This document shows positions 1 through 6,739 of a stretch of DNA of 51,085 nt, piece after piece. The DNA lies in the NCBI GenBank assembly GCA_031271905.1, contig JAISUT010000047.1, forward strand, positions 90,350 through 141,434, given 5' to 3'. The stretch's first letter is position 1. Each line of letters starts with the position of its first letter. The position numbers and the translations under genes were made by a program. The notes under the pieces are model-generated. The model saw only the letters and a program-made list of their open reading frames with translations, was not told the origin of the DNA and searched no databases. Source of the stretch: Acidobacteriota bacterium. Lineage in GTDB: Bacteria; Acidobacteriota; UBA6911.

Positions 1-12
1 GAAAAACTGCAT
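1..12 (-). CDS. Start of a gene cut by the window edge, probably the ABC permease
   Basis: Reading the minus strand past the lipoprotein stop there is a clean ribosome binding site (AAGGAG, complement of 21-26) eight bases before an ATG at 12-10, giving Met-Gln-Phe-Phe before the window ends. The ABC transporter next to it has an ATPase and a binding lipoprotein but no permease in this window. A membrane permease is therefore the likely identity. This is inferred from context only; four codons cannot identify a family. Confidence 0.4.
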
Positions 13-40
13 GGCCACTGCTCCTTATGCGAAATGCGAA

Positions 41-1108
41 CTACAGGTTGTTCTGCTCGAACGCCGCCCGCTTCTTCTTGAAGAACTCGCTGTCGGGGTA
101 GTCCGCGATCAGGGAGTCCAGCACCTTCCTGTAGATGGCGACGTTGATGTGGTCGTCGCAGTTGATGCTGTTGTTCGGCAGGTAGCCGAAGGCGCCCATC
201 TTGTCCCACATCTTGAGCACGCTGTTCCGGAAGGGGTCGGTGTCGTATTTCATGTGGGGGCTCAGGATGAAGCTCGCAGCCGTGTCGCGGTCCAGGTCCA
301 GCTTCTCCACGACCAGGTCGATCAGGCGCTCCTTGTCCGATTCGGACTGGATGTACTCCTCCGCGCGCAGATAGGCGCGCAGCAGGCGGTAGACGGCCTC
401 CTGGCTCTCGGGCTTCGACAGCCACGGGCTGGTGGAGAGCATGCGGCAACAGGAGTGGTTCGGCCAATACTCGTCAGGCCACATCTTGACCTCCAGCCCC
501 AGCGCCTGCGCCTGGAGCTGGTAGCCGGTGGCGGTGGCGCCGAAGTCCGCCTGCCCGCTGGCGACGGCCTGCAGGGTCTCCTGGTTCTTCTTCATCTCGA
601 CGAAGGTCACGTCCTTCAGGATGCCCGCGTCGTGGAAGATGCCCTTCAGCACGATGTCCGGGGTGCCGCCCCGGGTGATGGCGACGGTCTTCCCCTTGAA
701 GCTGTCCAGCCCCGTCCACTTCGTCCCGGGCTTGCCGTACACCGGGGTCTCGCCGATGATCATGTAGCCGCCGAAGATGGTGAAGTCCTGCCCGTTGGCG
801 ATCTGGATGAGGGGGCCGCCCGTCCCGTAGGTGGACATGATGTCGATCTGCCCCGCCGCCATCGCGGTGAAGGCGTCCGTGGCGTTGTTGATGTACACCA
901 GCTCCGAATCGACCCCTTCCTCCTTCAGGAAGCCGCGCTCCTCCGCGACGAACTGGAACACCTGCCCCGAATTGTTCTGGGCGGCGACCCTGACGTGCAA
1001 CGCCGCCTTCGCGCCTTCGCCTTGGGAGGCGGGCTCCTTCGATCCGCAAGCCGACAACGCGACCATGGCGACCAACGCCGCCGCCGACAACAACACACGG
1101 TTTCTCAT
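41..1108 (-). CDS. ABC transporter substrate-binding lipoprotein (NitT/TauT/SsuA type)
   Basis: A 355-residue periplasmic binding protein of the nitrate/taurine/sulfonate/thiamine-precursor class. It begins with a lipoprotein signal peptide ending in the lipobox LSAC (lipid-bearing Cys about residue 21). The mature part starts with the typical 'VRVAAQNN' strand and has the two-lobe layout of SsuA/TauA/ThiY proteins, including a 'GKTVAITRGGTPD' segment. I chose the start at 1108 because the signal peptide begins there and AAAGGA lies upstream; the frame is open further back but without signal features. It follows the ATPase gene by 82 bases, and a further gene with its own ribosome binding site starts just before the window edge. 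The ligand cannot be told from sequence. The nearby methionine/cysteine genes make a sulfur compound possible, but that is only a guess. Confidence 0.85.
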   Translation of the reverse strand: MRNRVLLSAAALVAMVALSACGSKEPASQGEGAKAALHVRVAAQNNSGQVFQFVAEERGFLKEEGVDSELVYINNATDAFTAMAAGQIDIMSTYGTGGPLIQIANGQDFTIFGGYMIIGETPVYGKPGTKWTGLDSFKGKTVAITRGGTPDIVLKGIFHDAGILKDVTFVEMKKNQETLQAVASGQADFGATATGYQLQAQALGLEVKMWPDEYWPNHSCCRMLSTSPWLSKPESQEAVYRLLRAYLRAEEYIQSESDKERLIDLVVEKLDLDRDTAASFILSPHMKYDTDPFRNSVLKMWDKMGAFGYLPNNSINCDDHINVAIYRKVLDSLIADYPDSEFFKKKRAAFEQNNL

Positions 1109-1190
1109 GATTTTGATTCCTTTCGTGAAAATCCACGCGATTCGATTCATGGTTTCCTTATGCAATCCCCCGACTCCCGGCGCATCCCCC

Positions 1191-2012
1191 CTACGCTTTG
1201 CCCGCACCGCCTGCCGCGCCCAGCTTCTGCGACTTGACCTTCTGCTGGATATCCTCCTCGATCAAGCGGATCAGGTGGTTGCGCAGCTCCATGACCTTCG
1301 GGTCGGAATACATGGTGTCCCTGTGGGGCTTCTCCCCCGGCGCGAAGGCGTGCGTGTGGATGATGCGGCTGGGGGACTGCCCCATCAGGACGATGTGCGT
1401 CCCGAGTATAAGCGCCTCGTCCACGCTGTGGGTGACGAAGAACACGGTCTTCCGCCTCTCCCCCACCTTCTGCCACAGTTCGAGCACCGTGTCTTGCAAA
1501 AGGGACTTCGTCACGGCGTCCAGCGCGCCGAACGGCTCGTCCATCAGCAGGAGGGGCGGGTCGATGGCGAAGGCGCGGGCGATGGCGAAACGTTGCCGCT
1601 GCCCGCCCGACAGCTCCAACGGGAGCTTGTCGTAGAAGCCCTCGTCCAGCTCGATGTTCTTCATCCACTCGAGGGTGATCTTGCGCCGCTCCGCCTTCTC
1701 CATCCCCTTGAACTTCTGCCGCAGGGCGATGTCGATGTTGTCGCCGGCGCTCATCCACGGAAAGAGGCCGTAGTCCTGGAAGATCATGGCGCGATCCAGG
1801 CTGGGCCTCTCCACCGGCTTGCCGCCCACCAGGAGCTGGCCGGGGTCGGATCGCTCCAAGCCCGCGATCAGCCGCAGCAACGTGCTTTTGCCGCAGCCGG
1901 ACTGCCCTAGGAGGCAGACGAAGTCGCCCGCCCGCGTTTCGAGGTTGATGTCGCCCAAGACCAGCTCCTTGTCGTAGGCGAACCGCAAATGGCGCAAAGA
2001 CACGTCAAACAA
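1191..2012 (-). CDS. ABC transporter ATP-binding protein (SsuB/TauB type)
   Basis: A 273-residue cytoplasmic ATPase that powers the importer whose binding protein lies downstream. Walker A is GQSGCGKST (about residues 37-45), the signature is LSGGQRQR, Walker B is LLLMDEPFGALD and the switch histidine is in FVTHSVDEA; all are intact. The order and spacing match the NitT/TauT ATPase family, with a short C-terminal extension of about 40 residues rich in charged residues. The start appears to be TTG at 2012, preceded by GAGAAGGA; no ATG fits the family N-terminus better. It is the first gene of the minus-strand transporter operon. It is separated from metY by about 350 bases that hold two strong hairpins. 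Confidence 0.9.
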   Translation of the reverse strand: MFDVSLRHLRFAYDKELVLGDINLETRAGDFVCLLGQSGCGKSTLLRLIAGLERSDPGQLLVGGKPVERPSLDRAMIFQDYGLFPWMSAGDNIDIALRQKFKGMEKAERRKITLEWMKNIELDEGFYDKLPLELSGGQRQRFAIARAFAIDPPLLLMDEPFGALDAVTKSLLQDTVLELWQKVGERRKTVFFVTHSVDEALILGTHIVLMGQSPSRIIHTHAFAPGEKPHRDTMYSDPKVMELRNHLIRLIEEDIQQKVKSQKLGAAGGAGKA

Positions 2013-2185
2013 AACGGATGGTCCTTCTCCCGGCGGAGCCGCCGAGGCGGCAAGGCCGAAACGGCTTGCGCCCGCCCGGACAGGCGGTCACAAACACATG
2101 TCAACTATGAGATATGGGCGTGATGAAGAAATAACGGCGCACCGACGCTATCGCTATCGGCGCCGGGCTCAGGTGAACCCAAGGT

Positions 2186-2230
2186 GGTGGTAGACCGACA
2201 ACTCATTCATAAGTTGGCGAGTCTACCACC
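2186..2230. promoter_or_regulatory. Long imperfect palindrome upstream of the ABC operon
   Basis: Perfect 10-base arms GGTGGTAGAC (2186-2195) and GTCTACCACC (2221-2230) enclose a second stem of about eight pairs with one mismatch, a bulged A at 2220 and a loop at 2204-2211. There is no T-run on either side, so a simple intrinsic terminator is unlikely. It sits about 170 bases upstream of the TTG start of the ATPase gene. It could be an operator, an mRNA leader structure or a REP-like repeat; which one is not known. The rest of the 2013-2359 gap holds no convincing gene. Confidence 0.55.
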
Positions 2231-2302
2231 ATTCGGAGATGCGGCAAAGGAAAATTTTCTCTCTTTCTGGGTCTCTTTCGGGCTGCGGGAGGCGGGTTGA
2301 CC

Positions 2303-2333
2303 TGTAGGGACGACTGTCCGAGCCGTCCCTACA
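2303..2333 (-). terminator. Hairpin 27 bases after metY
   Basis: Perfect 10-base arms TGTAGGGACG (2303-2312) and CGTCCCTACA (2324-2333) with an 11-base loop lie just downstream of the metY stop codon. The position suits a terminator or mRNA 3'-end stabiliser for metY. No T-run follows on the minus strand, so termination is inferred from position. Confidence 0.5.
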
Positions 2334-2359
2334 AGCGATACGGCGGTTTGTCGCGCGGG

Positions 2360-3652
2360 CTAGACCAGCGTCAGCGCGTCATCGAGCGCGCCGACGATGT
2401 CGTCGATGTGCTCCAGGCCGATGGAGAGCCGGATGAGGTCGTCGCCCAGGCCGCCCTTCTTCTGGTCTTCCTCGCTCAACTGCGAGTGGGTGGTGCTGGC
2501 CGAGTGGATGATCAGGCTCTTGGCGTCGCCGACGTTCGCGAGCAGGCTGAACAGCTTGATGTTGTCCACCAGCTTGATCGCCGCGTCGCTCCCCCCTTTG
2601 ACCCCGAACACCACCATGCCGCCCGCCCCCTCGGGCAGGTACTTCTTCGCCAAGGCATTGGACGGGTCGCCCTCGAGGCCGGGGTAGCGCACCCAGGCCA
2701 CCTTGGGGTGCTTGGAAAGGTGTTGCGCGACCTTCAGCGCGTTCTCGCTGTGCTTGCGCGCCCGCAACGGCAGCGACTCGACCCCTTGCAGGAAGATCCA
2801 CGCCGCGTCGGGGGCGAGCGTCGGCCCTTGGTTGCGCAACCCCACCGTGCGCAGGCGCAGGGTGAACGCTATGGGGGCGAGCGGGCCGAGGTCGTGCGCG
2901 AAGCGCAGGCCGTGGTAGCCACGGTCGGGCTCGTTGTAGAGGGCGAACTTCGGGTCGGTCCAGTCGAACTTGCCGTCGTCGATGACGACGCCGCCGATGC
3001 CCGTCCCGTGCCCGCCGATCCACTTGGAGAGCGAGTGGATGACGATGTTCGCGCCATGCTCTATCGGGCGCAGCAGCACGGGCGGCGTGAAGGTGGCGTC
3101 GACGATCAGCGGCAGGCGGTGCGCCTGGGCGATCTTCGCGTACCCCTCGATGTCGGCCACGTCCAGCACCGGGTTGCCGATGGTCTCGATGAAGATGGCG
3201 CGGGTCTTCTCGTTGATCGCAGCCTCGACCGCCGCGAAGTCGTTGACCGGCGTGAAGCGGACGGTGATCCCCTGGTTCGGCAGGATGGCGTCGAACTGCG
3301 TGAACGTCCCGCCGTAGAGGTTCGAGGCGGAGACCAGCTCGTCACCCTGCCGCAGGATGTTGGTGACGGTGAAATAGACGGCCGCCGTGCCGCTGGACAG
3401 CGTCAGCCCCGCCGCGCCGCCGTCCAAGGCCGCCAGGCGCTTTTCCAGCACGTCGTTGGTCGGGTTCATCAGCCGCGCGTAGATGTTGCCCAGCTCCCTC
3501 AGGGCGAACAGGTCGGCGCCGTGCTTCGAGTTCTTGAAGTTGAACGCCGTCGTCCGGTAGACCGGCACCGCGCGGGCCCGCGTCGTCGGCTCGATCTCCT
3601 GTCCGGCATGGATGGCAAGGGTGTCAAGGTGGTACGTTCTTTCTTCGCTCAT
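2360..3652 (-). CDS. metY: O-acetylhomoserine sulfhydrylase (aminocarboxypropyltransferase)
   Basis: A 430-residue PLP enzyme of the Cys/Met metabolism family. It is expected to make homocysteine from O-acetylhomoserine and sulfide, the direct sulfhydrylation route to methionine. Visible hallmarks are YARLMNPTND near residue 58, SSGTAA at about 87, the cofactor aspartate in VDATFTP (about D185) and the PLP lysine in HSLSKWIGGHG (K210). The length matches MetY rather than the shorter MetB/MetC proteins (about 380-390). The start at 3652 gives the usual MetY N-terminus and has AAAGGAGAGG upstream; the open frame continues 36 codons further but with no family match. It is transcribed divergently from the PatB-type lyase. 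Substrate preference (acetyl versus succinyl) is inferred from family. Confidence 0.93.
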   Translation of the reverse strand: MSEERTYHLDTLAIHAGQEIEPTTRARAVPVYRTTAFNFKNSKHGADLFALRELGNIYARLMNPTNDVLEKRLAALDGGAAGLTLSSGTAAVYFTVTNILRQGDELVSASNLYGGTFTQFDAILPNQGITVRFTPVNDFAAVEAAINEKTRAIFIETIGNPVLDVADIEGYAKIAQAHRLPLIVDATFTPPVLLRPIEHGANIVIHSLSKWIGGHGTGIGGVVIDDGKFDWTDPKFALYNEPDRGYHGLRFAHDLGPLAPIAFTLRLRTVGLRNQGPTLAPDAAWIFLQGVESLPLRARKHSENALKVAQHLSKHPKVAWVRYPGLEGDPSNALAKKYLPEGAGGMVVFGVKGGSDAAIKLVDNIKLFSLLANVGDAKSLIIHSASTTHSQLSEEDQKKGGLGDDLIRLSIGLEHIDDIVGALDDALTLV

Positions 3653-3737
3653 CTTTTTTCGTCCTCTCCTTTGTGAACTATCCTTCTTTCCAAGGTCTAG
3701 CCATGACTGCGCTTCAAATACTGCATAAAGCCCATGG

Positions 3738-3765
3738 AGTTTATCTTGATTACGATTCAAGTCAA
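3738..3765 (-). promoter_or_regulatory. Candidate sigma-70 promoter for metY
   Basis: On the minus strand TTGACT (complement of 3760-3765) and TAAACT (complement of 3738-3743) are separated by 16 bases, about 90 bases upstream of the metY start. The metY-patB gap (3653-3853) is AT-rich compared with its surroundings, as expected for a divergent promoter region. A TAATAT at 3791-3796 could be the -10 element for the plus-strand genes, but no clear -35 was seen. Confidence 0.4.
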
Positions 3766-3853
3766 CTCGAAAACGACCGAAAACGAAAAATAATATATGA
3801 TACGGCGGTTTCCGGGCGGCATATTATATTCGCGTTCACGGGAGGGATTGCGA

Positions 3854-5065
3854 ATGCGCTACGACTTCACCACGCGGCTGGATCGGCGCGGCAGCGGCTC
3901 GTCGAAATGGGACATGATGCTCGCCAAGAAGCCCGACGTCTCCCCGGGAGTGATCCCGCTCTCGGTCGCGGACATGGAGCTGCCGAACCCGCCGGAGGTG
4001 GTCGAGGGGTTGCGCGAGTTCCTGAAGACCGCCGTGTTGGGCTACACGTCGCCCACCGGCGCCTATTTCGACGCGGTCGCCCACTGGATGCGGACGCGGC
4101 ACGGCTGGGAGGTGCGGCGGGAGTGGATAGTCCCCGCCCCCGGCGTCGTCCCCGCGTTTTTCGCGGCGGTGCGCGCCTTCACCGAACCGGGCGAAGGCGT
4201 CATCACCATGCCCCCGGTCTACTACCCCTTCGCGATGGCCGCCACCGCCTGCGGACGGACGCTGGTGGCGAACCCGCTCGCCTATCGGGACGGCGACGGC
4301 GGCGACGGGCGCTACCACATCGACTTCGACGACCTTGAGGCGAAGGCGCGCGAGCCGCGCAACAAGCTGCTCCTCCTTTGCAGCCCCCACAACCCCGTGG
4401 GGCGGGTCTGGTCGCGCGAGGAGCTTGCGCGGGTCGCCGACATCTGCGGGCGCAACGGCGTCCTGGTGGTGTCCGACGAGATCCATTTCGACCTCCTCAT
4501 GCCTGGAGTCGAGCATACCGTCTACGCGACGCTCTCCGCGGAAGCGGAGCAGAACTGCGTCGTCTGCACCGCGCCGAGCAAGACATTCAACCTGGCGGGG
4601 ATGCAGGCCAGCAACATCGTCGTCCCGAATCCGGGGCTGCGCCAGCGGCTCAAGGACCAGTTCATGAAAAACGCGCAGTTCACGTTGAACATCCTCGGGC
4701 AGAAGGCGTGCGAGATCGCCTACACCCGCTGCGCCCCCTGGCTGGATGCGTTCTTGGAGCTGTTGCGGGCCAACCACGGGCTGGTCCGGGACTTCTTCGC
4801 CGCGCACATCCCGCAGGTGAAGGCCGTCCCGCTGGAGGGGACGTATCTCCAGTGGCTGGACTTCCGCGCACTGGGCTTGGACGCGGCGGAACTGGAGCGG
4901 TTCATGGTCGGCGAGGCGGAGTGGTTCACGGACGAGGGGCCGATGTTCGGCGCGGAGGGGGGCGGTTTCGAGCGCATCAACCTGGCGTGCCCCACGGCGG
5001 CGCTGCAAGAGGCGCTGGAACGCCTGCGCAAGGCGTTGCGCCGCCGCAGCCTCCTTCCGAGGTGA
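3854..5065 (+). CDS. PatB/MalY-type aminotransferase (cystathionine beta-lyase / C-S lyase)
   Basis: A 403-residue fold-type I PLP enzyme. Members of this family cleave cystathionine or other cysteine S-conjugates to pyruvate, ammonia and a thiol. Evidence: an N-terminal block ending in VIPLSVADMELP, the GYTSPTGAY substrate loop, CSPHNPVGRVW (Asn180), SDEIHFDL (Asp208) and the PLP lysine in APSKTFNLAG (K243). SDEIHFDL and SKTFN are characteristic of PatB/MalY as opposed to AspC-type enzymes. The start at 3854 has GGAGGG eight bases upstream. The next gene, an APC permease, starts four bases after the stop, so the two are probably co-transcribed and translationally coupled. With metY opposite, the locus links cystathionine/cysteine breakdown to homocysteine synthesis. 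The exact substrate is unknown. Confidence 0.88.
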   Translation: MRYDFTTRLDRRGSGSSKWDMMLAKKPDVSPGVIPLSVADMELPNPPEVVEGLREFLKTAVLGYTSPTGAYFDAVAHWMRTRHGWEVRREWIVPAPGVVPAFFAAVRAFTEPGEGVITMPPVYYPFAMAATACGRTLVANPLAYRDGDGGDGRYHIDFDDLEAKAREPRNKLLLLCSPHNPVGRVWSREELARVADICGRNGVLVVSDEIHFDLLMPGVEHTVYATLSAEAEQNCVVCTAPSKTFNLAGMQASNIVVPNPGLRQRLKDQFMKNAQFTLNILGQKACEIAYTRCAPWLDAFLELLRANHGLVRDFFAAHIPQVKAVPLEGTYLQWLDFRALGLDAAELERFMVGEAEWFTDEGPMFGAEGGGFERINLACPTAALQEALERLRKALRRRSLLPR

Positions 5066-5069
5066 CGCG

Positions 5070-6473
5070 ATGCGCGATGAGACGAGCGGCGCGATGCGTG
5101 ACGCGATGGCGGGGGGCGGCGCGCATCCGCATCCCCCCGGCACCCCCGCCAGCACCAGGGATCTCAAGCGCGTCCTAGGCTTCGGCAGCCTGATGGGCAT
5201 CGCCGTGGGGCAGATCGTCGGCGCGGGCATCATGTCCCTCATGGGGGTCGCCATCGCCATGACCGGCCGCTCGGCGGCGTTCTCCTTCATGGTCGCGGCG
5301 GCGCTGGTCGTCGTCACATCCCTGCCGCAAGTCATCGTCTGCGGCACCATCCGGCTGCGCGGCGGCGGCTACACCCAGGGAGTCCTCCTCGGCGGGCGGA
5401 TCTACGGCGGCGTCACCATGATCCTCGGCTTCCTCATGAACCTGTCGCTGGCGATGTACGCATTGTCGTTCGCCGACTATTTCGCCCACTTCGCCCCCGG
5501 CGCCCCCCCGAGGCTCACCGCCGTCGCCATCCTGACGCTCTTCTTCCTGCTCAACTGCGTCGGCATCGACTGGACGGCGCGCATACAAAACATCATCGTC
5601 GTCGCCATGTGCGCGGGGCTGGGGCTGCTCGCCGCCTTCGGCATCGGCGAGGTGCGGTGGGACGGCTTCTTCGGCGAGGGGTTCATGCTCGGCGGCTTCC
5701 TCGCCCTGTTCCAGGCGGGGACGCTGCTGACCTCGGCGACCGCCGGCGCGACTGCGGTGGTGAACCTGGGCGCCGAGGCGAAGAACCCCACGCGCGACAT
5801 CCCCCTGGTCATCATCGTCGCCACCTCGGCGGTGGCGTTGCTGTACGGCTTCATCGGCTTCGTCGCCGCAGGCGTCCTGCCGCTCGGGGAGGTGGCGGGA
5901 AAACCCCTCACCGGCGTGGCGGAGGCGGTGCTGCCCAAGCCCCTGTTCGTCTTCTTCATGGTGGCGGGGGCGATGGGCGCGCTCGCCACCACGCTCAACG
6001 CCCAGTTCTCCGCCGTCACCAAGCCCATGCTGCAAGCGTCCATAGACGGCTGGCTCCCCAAGGGGCTGGGCAGGATCAGCCGGTTCAAGACGCCGGTCGC
6101 CTGGCTCGCCATCCTCTACGCCGTCGGCATGGTGCCGATCCTCACGGGCCTGGACATCGGCGAGGTGGCGGGCATGGTGATCGCCGTCAGTTCGGTCGTG
6201 GGGGTGGCGGGCAACCTGCTCCTGGTCCGGCTGCCCAAGGTGGTGCCGGACCAGTGGCGCAAGTCGAGGTGCCGCATACCGGCGTGGGCGCTCTGGGCGG
6301 TGGCGCTCCTCTCCTCGCTCACGAGCCTGGCGCAGTTCTTCCTGATCGCCCCGAGTCTGACGCCGAACTTGCTGGCGCTGAACCTGGCGGCGGCGGCGGC
6401 GGTGGTCGGCTACTGCTGGTGGCGGGTCAGGTCGGGCAAGGTCGAGATGGAGGTCAGCCACGAGGACGGGTGA
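5070..6473 (+). CDS. APC-family amino acid permease
   Basis: A 467-residue inner-membrane transporter with about 12 hydrophobic segments. After a hydrophilic N-terminus of about 30 residues comes GFGSLMGIAVGQIVGAGIMSLMG, the glycine-rich TM1 loop (GxGI type) that binds substrate in amino acid-polyamine-organocation carriers. Further APC-like features are the NLGAEAKNPTRDIP loop (compare 'EExKNPxRxIP') near residue 233 and the conserved TM8 region. It follows the PatB lyase by four bases, so its substrate may be the amino acid or S-conjugate used by that enzyme; this is inferred from the operon only. Substrate specificity cannot be read from the sequence. Confidence 0.88.
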   Translation: MRDETSGAMRDAMAGGGAHPHPPGTPASTRDLKRVLGFGSLMGIAVGQIVGAGIMSLMGVAIAMTGRSAAFSFMVAAALVVVTSLPQVIVCGTIRLRGGGYTQGVLLGGRIYGGVTMILGFLMNLSLAMYALSFADYFAHFAPGAPPRLTAVAILTLFFLLNCVGIDWTARIQNIIVVAMCAGLGLLAAFGIGEVRWDGFFGEGFMLGGFLALFQAGTLLTSATAGATAVVNLGAEAKNPTRDIPLVIIVATSAVALLYGFIGFVAAGVLPLGEVAGKPLTGVAEAVLPKPLFVFFMVAGAMGALATTLNAQFSAVTKPMLQASIDGWLPKGLGRISRFKTPVAWLAILYAVGMVPILTGLDIGEVAGMVIAVSSVVGVAGNLLLVRLPKVVPDQWRKSRCRIPAWALWAVALLSSLTSLAQFFLIAPSLTPNLLALNLAAAAAVVGYCWWRVRSGKVEMEVSHEDG

Positions 6474-6739
6474 TCGCGTAAAAATCGCCCACCCGCCGGG
6501 CAAAACCTTCCCGTCAAGCCTCACTTCCAATATCTCGACGCTTTAAAACCAACGACTTGCGAATCTCCATTTCCTATGCGCCCGCGCGCACGGGCCTGGC
6601 ATTTGTTGCCCAGCCGCGACGCCGCCACGACAGCGGTCGCCAGCGCTCCGCACGACGCCTTCGCCATTGCGATTAAAACTTAAGTTTCCGTTGCTACTAA
6701 GCGATAAATAGAGCCGTGAGTCTTATTGGGATCGCGCAC

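Noticed and set aside
2336-2348. Recurring ATACGGCGGTTT-like string (also near 3800, 25870 reverse and 40893)
   Set aside because: Too short, and one copy is inside the fic coding sequence; could be chance or a repeat end, not enough to define a family.
6474-6739. Possible c-di-GMP riboswitch ahead of the exopolysaccharide operon
   Set aside because: I looked for the GEMM core (conserved CACxxxxCAAACC and tetraloop-receptor pieces) and did not find a convincing match.
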